From positions 2,246,423 through 2,310,422 of the forward strand of contig NZ_KZ614145.1 of assembly GCF_002884495.1 (NCBI RefSeq): DNA of 64,000 bases, given 5' to 3'. The notes below the pieces were generated by a model that searched no databases, was not told the origin of the DNA, and saw nothing but the letters and a program-made list of their open reading frames with translations. Of the stretch, positions 9,717 through 18,127 are shown one piece after another. Origin of the DNA: Rummeliibacillus pycnus (lineage in GTDB: Bacteria > Bacillota > Bacilli > Bacillales_A > Planococcaceae). The translations under genes and the position numbers were made by a program. Positions within the stretch are counted from its first letter, which is position 1; each line of letters starts with the position of its first letter.

Positions 9717-10979
9717 TAGTTTAAATTGTTTTATAAGTAAATTAAGATATTCGGTTACTTCATCTACTTCAAAAAGTATTTTTTTTGAATTCATATATCG
9801 AGCTCCTTTAATACTTGCACCTTTTAATGAAGTATTAATAAACTCTACATCATCATATTTTGGAATCTCTTTTTCAAAAAAGCTTCGATAATAATTCCAC
9901 GATCCAGATGTTTCAACTTCTTTTCCTTCATTTGAAATAGTTTTAAATATGGAACTTATATTATTCTTAAATTCGACATTCGAAGATGATTGATTTGAAT
10001 GATTTTTCCCATCAATATACGCTAAGTCCTGTCCTACAAATATTAAACTTTTACACCCCATAAAAAGTAATAAACTAAATCCCATGTTTGCTACAGAACC
10101 GCCTGTTTCAAGTAGGTTTATGTCATTTTTTTTTGCAAAGTCCTCAGCTAACTGTACTCCTTTTTGAAATAACATTACTTTTAATGGTGTATCATGTAAA
10201 ACAACCTTTGGATATACCGTTGATGCAAAAAATAATGGTATTTTTAATTCTGTATTTTCAATTTGATCGTAAACACTTGGATTAGGATCTATAATAATTA
10301 ATGCATCAGGTTCTATAGCATTACTTTGTAACGTTTTATATGCTGCTCCAACAGCTAGTATAAAGTACTTTCCCTTTGCTCTTTTCAAAAAGTCAATCTC
10401 ATCATCTAGGCTGGGACCTGCAGCAACCAGTATTGCTTTTTTTCCTTGCAATATATTTTTTAACGGCATCATATTATAGAGATAATTTTTTATATTCATA
10501 GTGAAATTATCATTTAATAAGTCTCGTGACTTTAAAGTATTTCTGTTGATAATAATTGATTGAAATACTTCTTTAAAATGCTTATCTTCTAGAGTTTTGT
10601 ACCATGTTGGTAAAATAATAATTTGATCTTCATCATCAGATAAGGTTAAACGCTGCCAATCAGTTATAAGTTTTAATCTTGGATGATTAAATAAATTTTT
10701 TAAATCTATTTTTTTCTTTACTTCGTTTATTAGAGAAAGATTATTTTCGAATACAATTATTTCTTTAGTATCTAATTCTAAAAGTTTTTGGGCATGATAA
10801 CCCAATCCAAGTCCAAACAAAATATATCTCTTTTTATCATTAACTAACTGAGATAATAAAAACTTTTCTACATCTTTATCTGGATTATATTTACTATAAT
10901 AACAAAGACCGTTTACCTCTATATTTAAAACACCATTTTTTGAATAAAAAAAATGTAATTTACTTTTTGTGTTCATCAT
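9714..10979 (-). CDS. Maf-family flagellin glycosyltransferase (DUF115/MAF_flag10)
   Basis: The 421-residue motility-associated factor is expected to transfer pseudaminic acid to Ser/Thr of flagellin. The central MAF_flag10 domain has KKAILVAAGPSLDDEIDFLKR (G188-P-S-L) with the nucleotide-sugar loop, DALIIIDPNPSVYDQIE, and GGSVANMGFSLLLFMGCKSLIFVGQDLAYIDG near 290-320. The N-terminal domain (about 1-175) contains YILFGLGLGYHAQKLLE. It starts one base inside the stop codon of the preceding 117-residue gene (TAATG) and is a paralogue of the gene at 11313-13004. Confidence 0.9.
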   Translation of the reverse strand: MMNTKSKLHFFYSKNGVLNIEVNGLCYYSKYNPDKDVEKFLLSQLVNDKKRYILFGLGLGYHAQKLLELDTKEIIVFENNLSLINEVKKKIDLKNLFNHPRLKLITDWQRLTLSDDEDQIIILPTWYKTLEDKHFKEVFQSIIINRNTLKSRDLLNDNFTMNIKNYLYNMMPLKNILQGKKAILVAAGPSLDDEIDFLKRAKGKYFILAVGAAYKTLQSNAIEPDALIIIDPNPSVYDQIENTELKIPLFFASTVYPKVVLHDTPLKVMLFQKGVQLAEDFAKKNDINLLETGGSVANMGFSLLLFMGCKSLIFVGQDLAYIDGKNHSNQSSSNVEFKNNISSIFKTISNEGKEVETSGSWNYYRSFFEKEIPKYDDVEFINTSLKGASIKGARYMNSKKILFEVDEVTEYLNLLIKQFKL

Positions 10980-11332
10980 TATGCTTCTATTCTTTTGAAT
11001 TTTTCATTTTGACACTTTTCGAAGATTGGCTGTAATTCATATTCAAATAAATCCGCAACGTACACAAAATCTTGTTTGTCTAAACTTTCGTTAATCTCAA
11101 TCAAAAAAGGTACTGCTTCTCTCACATGTGATTGAATAGTAAAATTATGGTGAAGCATTAATTCCTCTACTTTAACTAGCCAATCAATTCCTTCTGTGAA
11201 CTGATAGATCTCTTGCAAGGCTTCTGAAGTATTATCCTCTCTTAAATGATCACTAATATTTTGACAACCTTTAACTACGTTTTGAATGTATTCATAATAG
11301 GATTGTTGTGTTTCAAATACTATCTTTTCCAT
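10979..11332 (-). CDS. small helical protein between two Maf genes, unknown function
   Basis: I do not recognise this 117-residue protein. It is acidic, predicted mostly helical and soluble, with no signal peptide, cysteine pair or enzymatic motif; YYEYIQNVVKGCQNISDHL and EYELQPIFEKCQNEKFKRIEA are its most distinct parts. Its start lies 20 bases inside the end of the upstream maf gene and its stop overlaps the start of the downstream one. It should therefore be made together with both transferases. A partner or chaperone of Maf or flagellin is a guess from context only. Confidence 0.75.
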   Translation of the reverse strand: MEKIVFETQQSYYEYIQNVVKGCQNISDHLREDNTSEALQEIYQFTEGIDWLVKVEELMLHHNFTIQSHVREAVPFLIEINESLDKQDFVYVADLFEYELQPIFEKCQNEKFKRIEA

Positions 11333-13004
11333 TTAAAATTCCATCCTTTGTTTGGTATTGTTTTAGAAATTTTTGAATAATGTCTTTAGAAACTTTTAGC
11401 GTATCTATAAATTCAGTGTATAAAAATTCATTTTGATTATATACACGTTTAAATTCTTGTTCCTTGGTTTCATCTGCAGCTGCTGGGAATTCTGTCAATA
11501 CTGCTAAATTTGCTTTTTCCATAATTCTAGATAAATTTAAATTTGAAATATTTTCTTCTATTAATTCCTCGTTTTTATCAAGTTGCTTTATTGTCTTACT
11601 TTCAAAAAATTGTTTATATTGATCTCTCTTTAATACCAATAAACTATCCTCTAGTAATTTTATTGTTTGATCAAACAGTGGTAGTTGATTTTCCCAATAA
11701 TCTAAATAGGCTATTGACTGCGTATTTTTTTTAAATGGCAAATCAATTAAAGGAACTTTATGACAACAATTTGTTTCACAAAATTCTTTAAAAGATAACT
11801 GATGCATCCCTTCTATTTTCGCTCCACCTTCAGTACAATTAAAAACTTCTCTATCTTTTAATAGAATAGACATTGTTAATTCAAAATCGTTTTTCATAGT
11901 AATAAATGGTGCATCACTATATACCTTTTCGCCATAATACCCTTCAATTTCTATTTTCCTTTTTTCTATTTCTTCTTTGCTTAATATTTTTGCGCCCTTA
12001 TTATTGGATGCATGCGATTGATTGTTGGTATAAGCTAAGTCTTGACCTATCAAAGCAATTTTCCCAGTAGTAATATAGGAAGCAATTGTTAGACAAAAAA
12101 CTGCAACACTACTTCCTCCACTCACAATGACAAGAGGGTCTTTAATTACCTGTGCTAACTCAGAATTCACACCTTCCCCTTCACTCCCAAAGAAAAACGA
12201 AGGTGCTTTAAAGTGCTCCCGAATTTCGTATTTAGACGTTAACCCATACATAAACATTATTTCATCAGTATATAAGTCTTTGAAATGATTTAAATTAGGC
12301 TGTCCACCATCAATGCTAACAACTAAATCTGGCACTATATTAGCTGCCAGTAACGAATTTATCGTTGAACCTGCAGCTATTAACAGCATCTTATCTCTAT
12401 ATTGCTTAATGTACTTTAATTGTTTAGTCAATGAAGGTCCACCAGACGCTATTACGATTGGGCAATCGTATTTATCCTTTAATTCTTTGATTGAATAATC
12501 TTTTGTTGCAAAATATAAATTATGGACAATGTTTTCAAACCATTGATTTGCAAAATGATTTATTGTATTTCTCGCTACTTTGTTTGAAATAACTTGATTT
12601 TTAACAAATTTAGCGATATCTAAATATTTATCTTGATCAATTTTGTCGTAATTTGGTGATTTAAGTAAGACAGCAGGTTCTGTAATATCAATATATTTGG
12701 CCAACAAAAGTTGGACATTCTCTATATCATTCTTATCTATATATAATATATCTGATCTTTTTTCTTCAATAGCTAAAAATGGTTCAATAATAATTAGCTT
12801 TTCTTTATGTTGAAAGTGTTTTAATAATTCTAGCGCAAAATATCCTAATCCATATCCATATAATATGTGTGTCTTCCCTGCAACATAATTAGATTTTGCA
12901 AATTTCTCTGCCTCTCTTATTGGATTGTAACTACTATGTATAAAATATCCATCAATCTTCATTGTCTTATACTCTGTCTTAGTAGGTAGTATTTCTATAT
13001 TCAT
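11313..13004 (-). CDS. Maf-family flagellin glycosyltransferase, second paralogue (DUF115)
   Basis: The 563-residue protein belongs to the same family as the gene at 9714-10979 but is longer at the C-terminus. The N-terminal domain has KTHILYGYGLGYFALELLKHF. The MAF_flag10 domain shows CPIVIASGGPSLTKQLKYIKQ near residue 180, PDLVVSIDGGQPN, and VSGGSSVAVFCLTIASYITTGKIALIGQDLAYTN near 293-325. The last 150 residues are helical and may recognise flagellin. The ATG follows AGGAGGTGATATT. It lies directly after the hag terminator, which suggests that its substrate is this flagellin. Confidence 0.9.
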   Translation of the reverse strand: MNIEILPTKTEYKTMKIDGYFIHSSYNPIREAEKFAKSNYVAGKTHILYGYGLGYFALELLKHFQHKEKLIIIEPFLAIEEKRSDILYIDKNDIENVQLLLAKYIDITEPAVLLKSPNYDKIDQDKYLDIAKFVKNQVISNKVARNTINHFANQWFENIVHNLYFATKDYSIKELKDKYDCPIVIASGGPSLTKQLKYIKQYRDKMLLIAAGSTINSLLAANIVPDLVVSIDGGQPNLNHFKDLYTDEIMFMYGLTSKYEIREHFKAPSFFFGSEGEGVNSELAQVIKDPLVIVSGGSSVAVFCLTIASYITTGKIALIGQDLAYTNNQSHASNNKGAKILSKEEIEKRKIEIEGYYGEKVYSDAPFITMKNDFELTMSILLKDREVFNCTEGGAKIEGMHQLSFKEFCETNCCHKVPLIDLPFKKNTQSIAYLDYWENQLPLFDQTIKLLEDSLLVLKRDQYKQFFESKTIKQLDKNEELIEENISNLNLSRIMEKANLAVLTEFPAAADETKEQEFKRVYNQNEFLYTEFIDTLKVSKDIIQKFLKQYQTKDGILNGKDSI

Positions 13005-13022
13005 AATATCACCTCCTATAGT

Positions 13023-13049
13023 TTATCGACTAAAGTATAAAAAAATAAA
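13023..13049 (-). promoter_or_regulatory. possible sigma-D promoter of the maf operon
   Basis: Minus-strand GTCGATAA at 13023-13030 resembles the sigma-D -10 box. TTTA 15 bases upstream is a poor -35 match and falls in the foot of the hag terminator stem. If real, the maf genes have their own promoter and do not depend on read-through of the hag terminator. Confidence 0.35.
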
Positions 13050-13080
13050 GGATACTTGTTGTTTAAACAAGTATCCTTTA
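13037..13080 (-). terminator. strong intrinsic terminator after hag
   Basis: Perfect 15-bp stem (13046-13060 with 13066-13080) and a 5-base loop, followed on the minus strand by TTTTTTTATACTTTA. It ends the highly expressed flagellin transcript. Confidence 0.93.
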
Positions 13081-13095
13081 TAGAAAAGTATCAGA

Positions 13096-13908
13096 TTATT
13101 TAAGTAATGAAAGTACACCTTGAGGTTGTTGGTTTGCTTGAGCAAGCATAGATTGAGAAGCTTGTAGCAAGATGTTATTTTTAGTGAAAGCTGTCATTTC
13201 TTTTGCCATATCAGTATCGCGGATACGTGATTCAGCATTTGTTAAGTTTTCTGAAGTTGTGTTCAAGTTGTTAACTGTGTGTTCTAAACGGTTTTGGATA
13301 GCACCAAGGTTAGCACGTTGAGTAGAAACAGCTTTGATTGCTTTATCAATTTGACCGATTGCATTACTTGCAGCAGCGTAGTTTGTTACTTTTAAAGCAT
13401 TAACACTAATTGCAGCAGCGTTCATTGTTTTAATTGTAACAGTAATTTTTTGACCATCATTTGCACCAATTTGAAGGTTTTTAGAAGCAAATGAACCTGT
13501 TAATAAGTTTTGTTTGTTGAACTGTGTAGTTGAAGCAATACGGTTAATTTCAAAAGTTAATGCATTTACTTCTGATTGAATAGCTTGACGGTCTTGAGTT
13601 ACGTTTGTATCATTTGCTGCTTGTACTGATAATTCACGCATACGTTGAAGAATATCAGAAGTTTCGTTAAGTGCACCTTCAGCAGTTTGGATTAAAGAGA
13701 TACCATCTTGTGCGTTTGTAGCAGCTTGGTTTAAACCGCGGATTTGACCACGCATTTTTTCAGAGATTGCAAGTCCTGCAGCGTTATCACCAGCGCGGTT
13801 AATAGAATAACCTGAAGAAAGTTTTTCTAAGTTTTTAGAAGCGTTTTCGTTGTTGATACGTAATGCATTGTTTGTGTTTAATGCTGCGATATTGTGTTGA
13901 ATTCTCAT
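13096..13908 (-). CDS. hag: flagellin Hag
   Basis: The 270-residue flagellin is the main filament subunit. The N-terminal D0/D1 part starts MRIQHNIAALNTNNALRINN and includes SGYSINRAGDNAAGLAISEKMRGQIRGL; the C-terminal D1/D0 part has AVSTQRANLGAIQNRLEHTVNNL and ends QQPQGVLSLLK. The variable centre (about 140-190) is short, as in B. subtilis Hag. Codon usage is GC-richer and more regular than its neighbours, as expected for a highly expressed gene. AAGGAGGAA precedes the ATG. It has its own sigma-D promoter and a CsrA-binding leader, and is the likely target of the Maf/pse system. Confidence 0.97.
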   Translation of the reverse strand: MRIQHNIAALNTNNALRINNENASKNLEKLSSGYSINRAGDNAAGLAISEKMRGQIRGLNQAATNAQDGISLIQTAEGALNETSDILQRMRELSVQAANDTNVTQDRQAIQSEVNALTFEINRIASTTQFNKQNLLTGSFASKNLQIGANDGQKITVTIKTMNAAAISVNALKVTNYAAASNAIGQIDKAIKAVSTQRANLGAIQNRLEHTVNNLNTTSENLTNAESRIRDTDMAKEMTAFTKNNILLQASQSMLAQANQQPQGVLSLLK

Positions 13909-13936
13909 TATGAGATTCCTCCTTGAATTTGTTTTT

Positions 13937-13950
13937 CCACGTCCTTGTGG
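13937..13950 (-). promoter_or_regulatory. CsrA-binding hairpin in the hag leader
   Basis: On the minus strand CCAC-AAGGAC-GTGG forms a 4-bp stem with AAGGAC in the loop. The core ACAAGGACGT fits the CsrA/RsmA consensus (RUACARGGAUGU). The second site would be the ribosome site AAGGAGGAA just downstream, as in B. subtilis hag, where CsrA blocks translation until FliW removes it. Confidence 0.8.
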
Positions 13951-13978
13951 TTGCTTGGCTTTATGCCTTACAATACTT

Positions 13979-14004
13979 TTATCGTATCTATTTTATAATG
14001 TTTA
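13979..14004 (-). promoter_or_regulatory. sigma-D promoter of hag
   Basis: Minus-strand TAAA (14001-14004) and TACGATAA (13979-13986) are 14 bases apart, close to TAAA-N15-GCCGATAT. The -35 element overlaps the csrA stop codon. The transcript start would lie about 60 bases before the hag ATG, upstream of the CsrA hairpin. Confidence 0.65.
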
Positions 14005-14232
14005 ATAGTTTTTATTATTTTTTTTTATTTTTTCCATAAAGCTAGCTGAAACATTTAAGGCTTGTTTATTTTCCAATTGTATAGATTCAAAAACCTCTGA
14101 ACGATAAACTTTGATAGATTTTGGTGCAGTAATCCCTAAACGTATTAGATCACCCTCCACCCCTACAATCTTTACCTCAATGTCATCGCCAATCATAATC
14201 GACTCACCTTTTTTTCTAGCTAATACTAGCAT
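14002..14232 (-). CDS. csrA: CsrA, RNA-binding translational regulator
   Basis: The 76-residue protein begins MLVLARKKGESIMIGDDIEV and contains GITAPKSIKVYR, the beta-strand core and RNA-binding edge of CsrA. It represses hag translation and is itself titrated by FliW. The start codon overlaps the fliW stop (TAATG), so the two antagonists are made from one message. The C-terminal tail after residue 55 is a helical extension typical of Gram-positive CsrA, the region that contacts FliW in B. subtilis. Confidence 0.96.
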   Translation of the reverse strand: MLVLARKKGESIMIGDDIEVKIVGVEGDLIRLGITAPKSIKVYRSEVFESIQLENKQALNVSASFMEKIKKNNKNY

Positions 14233-14675
14233 TAAACAACACTCCCCTTCATGTGCTGTATTGGATAATGCAGAGGATACTTTTCGTTATCCTGAAGGAC
14301 AATTTGTTTAGCCTTTCTTGAATTAATATTAATAACAATAGGTGCAAGTAAATTCATCGTTGACTCTTCAAAAGGTTCCTTAACCGATACAATGACGTAG
14401 GTCAAAACATCATCAGTTTTGAAAATGTTCAGTTCACTTTTTTCTGTATCAGTCAATTCAAAGCTATATGCTGGATTAATAATAAATGGATCTGCGACAA
14501 TAAATCCTAGCGATGATTCTGTTACAGATTGAAGTACTAAAAATGGCAGATCTTTTCCTAAGCTTAATAGCACGTATTTTTGTTGATTTGGAAAACCTGG
14601 AATCCCTTGCTCAAAGAAAATTATTTCATCCTCTTGAATCTCTACAGAACCTAAAAATTTTGTATTAATCTTCAT
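14232..14675 (-). CDS. fliW: FliW, flagellar assembly factor and CsrA antagonist
   Basis: The 147-residue protein has the FliW signature EDEIIFFEQGIPGFPNQQKYVLL near residues 17-39 and FIVADPFIINPAYSFEL near 78-94. FliW binds Hag or CsrA alternately, so free flagellin frees CsrA to shut off hag translation. The acidic patch near the C-terminal third (SEKSELN-like) is visible as TDTEKSELNIF. The gene follows yviE by 13 bases and overlaps csrA by one base. Confidence 0.95.
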   Translation of the reverse strand: MKINTKFLGSVEIQEDEIIFFEQGIPGFPNQQKYVLLSLGKDLPFLVLQSVTESSLGFIVADPFIINPAYSFELTDTEKSELNIFKTDDVLTYVIVSVKEPFEESTMNLLAPIVININSRKAKQIVLQDNEKYPLHYPIQHMKGSVV

Positions 14676-14688
14676 CTTTTAATCCTTT

Positions 14689-15243
14689 CTATTTGACAAC
14701 ATCAATTGTAATAGATGGTTTTTGTACTAAGAATGTTTCAACATCCCATGGTGTATATGTAATCACAGGCTTATTTGTTTGTACATTAATTTTAACTTTA
14801 CTAGGTGTATAGTTAATGGATAAAGTTCCAGGTGTATTTTCTATTTTAACTGAATCTACTGAAGGTATAAATTTTATCTCAGATTCAACTTTTTTAGGTC
14901 CATACCTTTGTTTAGCAATTTGAGAAATAACATTTCCTTTGTGTTTTAAATCCATCATCTGATTGCCCTCTTGAACCGTACGTGACATCCCCTCTTTAAC
15001 TGCTTGAAGTGCTTGTTCTGCGTTAATCTTTATTGCACGTGGGGCAGAATATAGTCCAAGATCTTCTCGAGCTTGAGTCGAATCTACCTCTAAATGGCCA
15101 CGAGTAGTGCGAATTTCCAAAACACCTTTTGGCTGTTCGATATCTTGAACTGCTTTGGGTTGTTCAATATCCACCTTCGCTTCTGTTATTTTCAAATCAA
15201 TTTGTGCTCTAGTGGTGTGAATTTCTAAACGAGGTATATTCAA
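14689..15243 (-). CDS. yviE: YviE-type flagellar-region protein (DUF6470)
   Basis: The 184-residue protein has the YviE features: an N-terminal block of repeated IE/QP and RTTR phrases (IEQPKAVQD, IEQPKGVLEIRTTRG), then QALQAVKEGMSRTVQEGNQMMDLKHKGNVI and a strand-rich end with YTPWDVETFLVQKP. The function is not established. It sits between flgL and fliW exactly as in B. subtilis. The frame opens at GTG 15252, but the TTG at 15241-15243 has GGGGAG 8 bases upstream and is the better start. Confidence 0.82.
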   Translation of the reverse strand: MNIPRLEIHTTRAQIDLKITEAKVDIEQPKAVQDIEQPKGVLEIRTTRGHLEVDSTQAREDLGLYSAPRAIKINAEQALQAVKEGMSRTVQEGNQMMDLKHKGNVISQIAKQRYGPKKVESEIKFIPSVDSVKIENTPGTLSINYTPSKVKINVQTNKPVITYTPWDVETFLVQKPSITIDVVK

Positions 15244-15261
15244 AAGAATCACTCCCCTTCT

Positions 15262-15290
15262 AAAAAACTCCCGTATTTCTACGAGAGTTT
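15262..15290 (-). terminator. attenuator-like stem between flgL and yviE
   Basis: A 10-bp stem with one mismatch (15265-15274 with 15281-15290) is followed on the minus strand by TTTTTTAG and then the yviE ribosome site. It may reduce transcription into yviE-fliW-csrA. Confidence 0.6.
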
Positions 15291-15310
15291 CTTTAAAATA
15301 ATTTCGAATT

Positions 15311-16189
15311 CTATTTCATAAAGTCAACTAAAGTAGATTGAATAATTGAAGATCCTACTGAAAGTGCTGCATTATGAAGTGATTGTTGTGTCATATACTG
15401 CGTAATTACTTTTTCATATTCAACATCTTCATTTTTTGACAACTGATTGGTTGATATAATTTCCTGTGCAGATAATCTATTCGACATCATATCAAGTCTA
15501 TTTTGTCGAGCACCTACATCAGCTCGAGAAGATAACACATCATCTTGCAAACTTGAAGTCGTTGTTAAAAATGCTCCGATTTGATCCGAGGTTGTAGCTG
15601 GATTATCTAATGCATCACTTAAGTTACTCATCGCGGTATCAATGTTTTGAAATAATTGTGCACTTGCAGAATTTACGTCGATTGTCACACCATCAAAAAT
15701 TTCTATATTAACACTTGCATTACTAGTGTTAGTTGTAAGATTTCCATTAGAATCAAATAATGGTTGTGAAGTCTTTGTGCCATTAAATAAATATTTATCC
15801 CCAATTTGGGTATTCCCTAAATCCTGAATTTGTAGACGTATTTGTTTTATTTCAGATGAAATTTTATTTCGATCTTCCGAAGTTAATGAATCCGTTGATG
15901 CTTGAGTAACTAATTCCTTCACGCGATTTAATGCATCTCCTACTTGTCCAAGTGCATCATCTGTCGTGTCTAACCAGTTTGTTGCTTCATTTGCATTTGC
16001 TGTGAATTGATTTATTTTACCTAAAGTAGTGCGGTAACCCATACCCTTTGTTGCAACAACTGGATCATCTGATGGTCGATTAATTTTAGAACCTGTGTCC
16101 AATTGATTTTGATATGTGCTTAATTTTTTGTAACTATTTGAAAGATTATTTAATAGATTATTCGAAAGCATTGATTGTGTTACACGCAT
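15311..16189 (-). CDS. flgL: FlgL, hook-filament junction protein HAP3
   Basis: The 292-residue protein joins hook and filament together with FlgK. The N-terminus MRVTQSMLSNNLLNNLSNSYKKLSTYQNQLDTG and the GDKYLFNGTKTSQPLF segment near residue 130 are FlgL marks; the flagellin-like C-terminus contains GARQNRLDMMSNRLS. GGAGGTTTTCTAAT precedes the ATG. It lies 13 bases after flgK. Confidence 0.95.
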   Translation of the reverse strand: MRVTQSMLSNNLLNNLSNSYKKLSTYQNQLDTGSKINRPSDDPVVATKGMGYRTTLGKINQFTANANEATNWLDTTDDALGQVGDALNRVKELVTQASTDSLTSEDRNKISSEIKQIRLQIQDLGNTQIGDKYLFNGTKTSQPLFDSNGNLTTNTSNASVNIEIFDGVTIDVNSASAQLFQNIDTAMSNLSDALDNPATTSDQIGAFLTTTSSLQDDVLSSRADVGARQNRLDMMSNRLSAQEIISTNQLSKNEDVEYEKVITQYMTQQSLHNAALSVGSSIIQSTLVDFMK

Positions 16190-16202
16190 ATTAGAAAACC
16201 TC

Positions 16203-17966
16203 CTATAGTCCTACTTTTCCCATACCATTAATAATTTTATCCAACGTTTCATCAACTACAGTAATCATACGAGCAGATGCATTGTATGCCTTTTGAAATT
16301 TAATCATATCTGTCATCTCTTCATCTAATGAAACGGAACTTACTGAAGCACGATTATTTGATATGGATAATTGAATAGTAGTAGAATTTGATACCATTTT
16401 ATTCGCTTGTTGACCATCAGTTCCTAACTGACCTATAAGCCCTTGGTAGTATGTTTGAGCGCTCGCACCATCTAAATTCCCAACTTTAGCTGTAATCTTA
16501 CTCCCATCTGCTAATTCCAAGTTTTTCGTAGTGCCATCAAGTGATAAAGATTTGATATTTGAAAGTAAAATTGCCATATCCCCATTACCTTCTTCACCTT
16601 GACGTGAAGATGCAGCTATTAGGTTAAGATCATTTACAATTTTATCATTAACTTTAATATTTGCAGCAGAGATACTGTTGCTTCCAGCTGTACCATCACC
16701 ATTATTGTCGACAAAGAAGTTAAGACCTGCAGCTGAAGCTGTAGCTCCATTTGCCAATGTAAATCCTTGTGTATGAATAGCATTAAATGTCTCTGCAAAT
16801 TGTTGAGCTAACTTATCCAATTGTTCAAGCTTATCTATATAAAGACCATCAGCCGCTGGTGTCCCTGTACCTGGTGCTACATTTGGCCAAGTATAAGTAG
16901 TTGTAGTAACTGGTTTTCCGTCTGCTCCAGTTGTTGTTGTTGTACTCTTTGTTGCTATTGAATCATCTGCATATCCATATGCATGAACTAAAGAAATCAT
17001 TTTTCCTGAACCCATGTCTAATTGTTCATGAGAAATATTAGTACTTGTGCCTCCAAAATTCACACCAAAATATGTGAATGGTGAAAAATCTTCTGAAGCG
17101 TTAAAGGCACCATTTGCATAACTCACATTACCTGAGGCATCTGTAGTTTTGTTATACCCATTCGCTGTAATAGTTGCAGCTTGGTTTTTGTTAATGACTT
17201 GAACTTTTGTTCCATCATTTAATTTGATATAAACATTCATAGAACCTTCTGCAATAGCTAATGAATTACCACCGGATTTTGTGTAATCAACTGCTACATT
17301 GAAGTATTCAGAAAGTTGATCAACCAGTTGATCACGAGCATCGTATAGATCGTTTGGTAAATAGCCGTTTGGTTCAATATTCCCGATTTGTTCATTTAAA
17401 CTTGCGATTTGTTTTAAGATAGAGTTAACGTTATTTGTTTCTACATTTATTTCATTCTTTAGGTTTGATTGAATTTGTGTTAGTTGTTTGTTGATATAGT
17501 TGAACGAATCTGCAAGTTGTTTACCACGTTGTACAACTACTGCTCGAGCTGATGCATTTCCGGGATTCGTGCTTAAATCTTGTAATGATGAATAAAAACT
17601 ATTATATGCAGCGTTTAGTCCATATTCAGACGGCTCTGATAATATATCTTCCATTTGAGATATGGAGTCCGCCTTAGAAGACCAATAACCTAATTTTGTT
17701 GTTTCTTGACGATATTGGTTATCAATAAATTGGTCACGAATTCGTTGTACAGAACCAGCTTGAACACCCGTACCTAAAAAACCTGGTATTTTAGGTGCGT
17801 TCATCCCAACACCTGGGAAACCCATTGTTGGTTCCATATTGACTCGTTGTCTTGAATAACCAAGTGTGTTCGCATTTGAGATATTATGACCTGTAGTATA
17901 AAGAGCAGATTGCTGAGTGTTAAGACCTCGCTTACTTGTTTCCAGTCCCATAAATGTGGAGCTCAT
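16203..17966 (-). CDS. flgK: FlgK, hook-filament junction protein HAP1
   Basis: The protein is 587 residues from the ATG at 17964-17966, which has AGGAGG 8 bases upstream; an in-frame extension to 17993 lacks a ribosome site. The N-terminal flagellar rod/hook motif STFMGLETSKRGLNTQQSALYTTGHNISNANTLGYSRQR (seen in pieces) and the C-terminal SLDEEMTDMIKFQKAYNASARMI are diagnostic for FlgK. It starts the flgK-flgL pair after the flgN terminator. Confidence 0.96.
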   Translation of the reverse strand: MSSTFMGLETSKRGLNTQQSALYTTGHNISNANTLGYSRQRVNMEPTMGFPGVGMNAPKIPGFLGTGVQAGSVQRIRDQFIDNQYRQETTKLGYWSSKADSISQMEDILSEPSEYGLNAAYNSFYSSLQDLSTNPGNASARAVVVQRGKQLADSFNYINKQLTQIQSNLKNEINVETNNVNSILKQIASLNEQIGNIEPNGYLPNDLYDARDQLVDQLSEYFNVAVDYTKSGGNSLAIAEGSMNVYIKLNDGTKVQVINKNQAATITANGYNKTTDASGNVSYANGAFNASEDFSPFTYFGVNFGGTSTNISHEQLDMGSGKMISLVHAYGYADDSIATKSTTTTTGADGKPVTTTTYTWPNVAPGTGTPAADGLYIDKLEQLDKLAQQFAETFNAIHTQGFTLANGATASAAGLNFFVDNNGDGTAGSNSISAANIKVNDKIVNDLNLIAASSRQGEEGNGDMAILLSNIKSLSLDGTTKNLELADGSKITAKVGNLDGASAQTYYQGLIGQLGTDGQQANKMVSNSTTIQLSISNNRASVSSVSLDEEMTDMIKFQKAYNASARMITVVDETLDKIINGMGKVGL

Positions 17967-18031
17967 TCTTTTACCTCCTATGTAAAGCTGCAATAAGCAG
18001 TTGTCTGTGTATCATGTTTTATCTATATTTT

Positions 18032-18058
18032 TAATCGGATGTAATTGGTAATTTTGAA
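18032..18058 (-). promoter_or_regulatory. possible sigma-D promoter of flgK
   Basis: Minus-strand TCCGATTA at 18032-18039 is a fair sigma-D -10 box; the -35 region 15 bases upstream (TTCA) is weak. It lies just after the flgN terminator, where a new promoter would be needed. Confidence 0.35.
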
Positions 18059-18092
18059 GACGTAATCTGCAATTATCATCAATCTAATTTAT

Positions 18093-18127
18093 TCAGAAAA
18101 AAAGCACCTTTGATGAGAGGTGCTTTT
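18093..18127 (-). terminator. intrinsic terminator overlapping the end of flgN
   Basis: Ten-bp stem AAAAGCACCT (18100-18109) with AGGTGCTTTT (18118-18127), followed on the minus strand by TTTTTTTCTG. The stem overlaps the last codon and stop of flgN. Confidence 0.85.
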
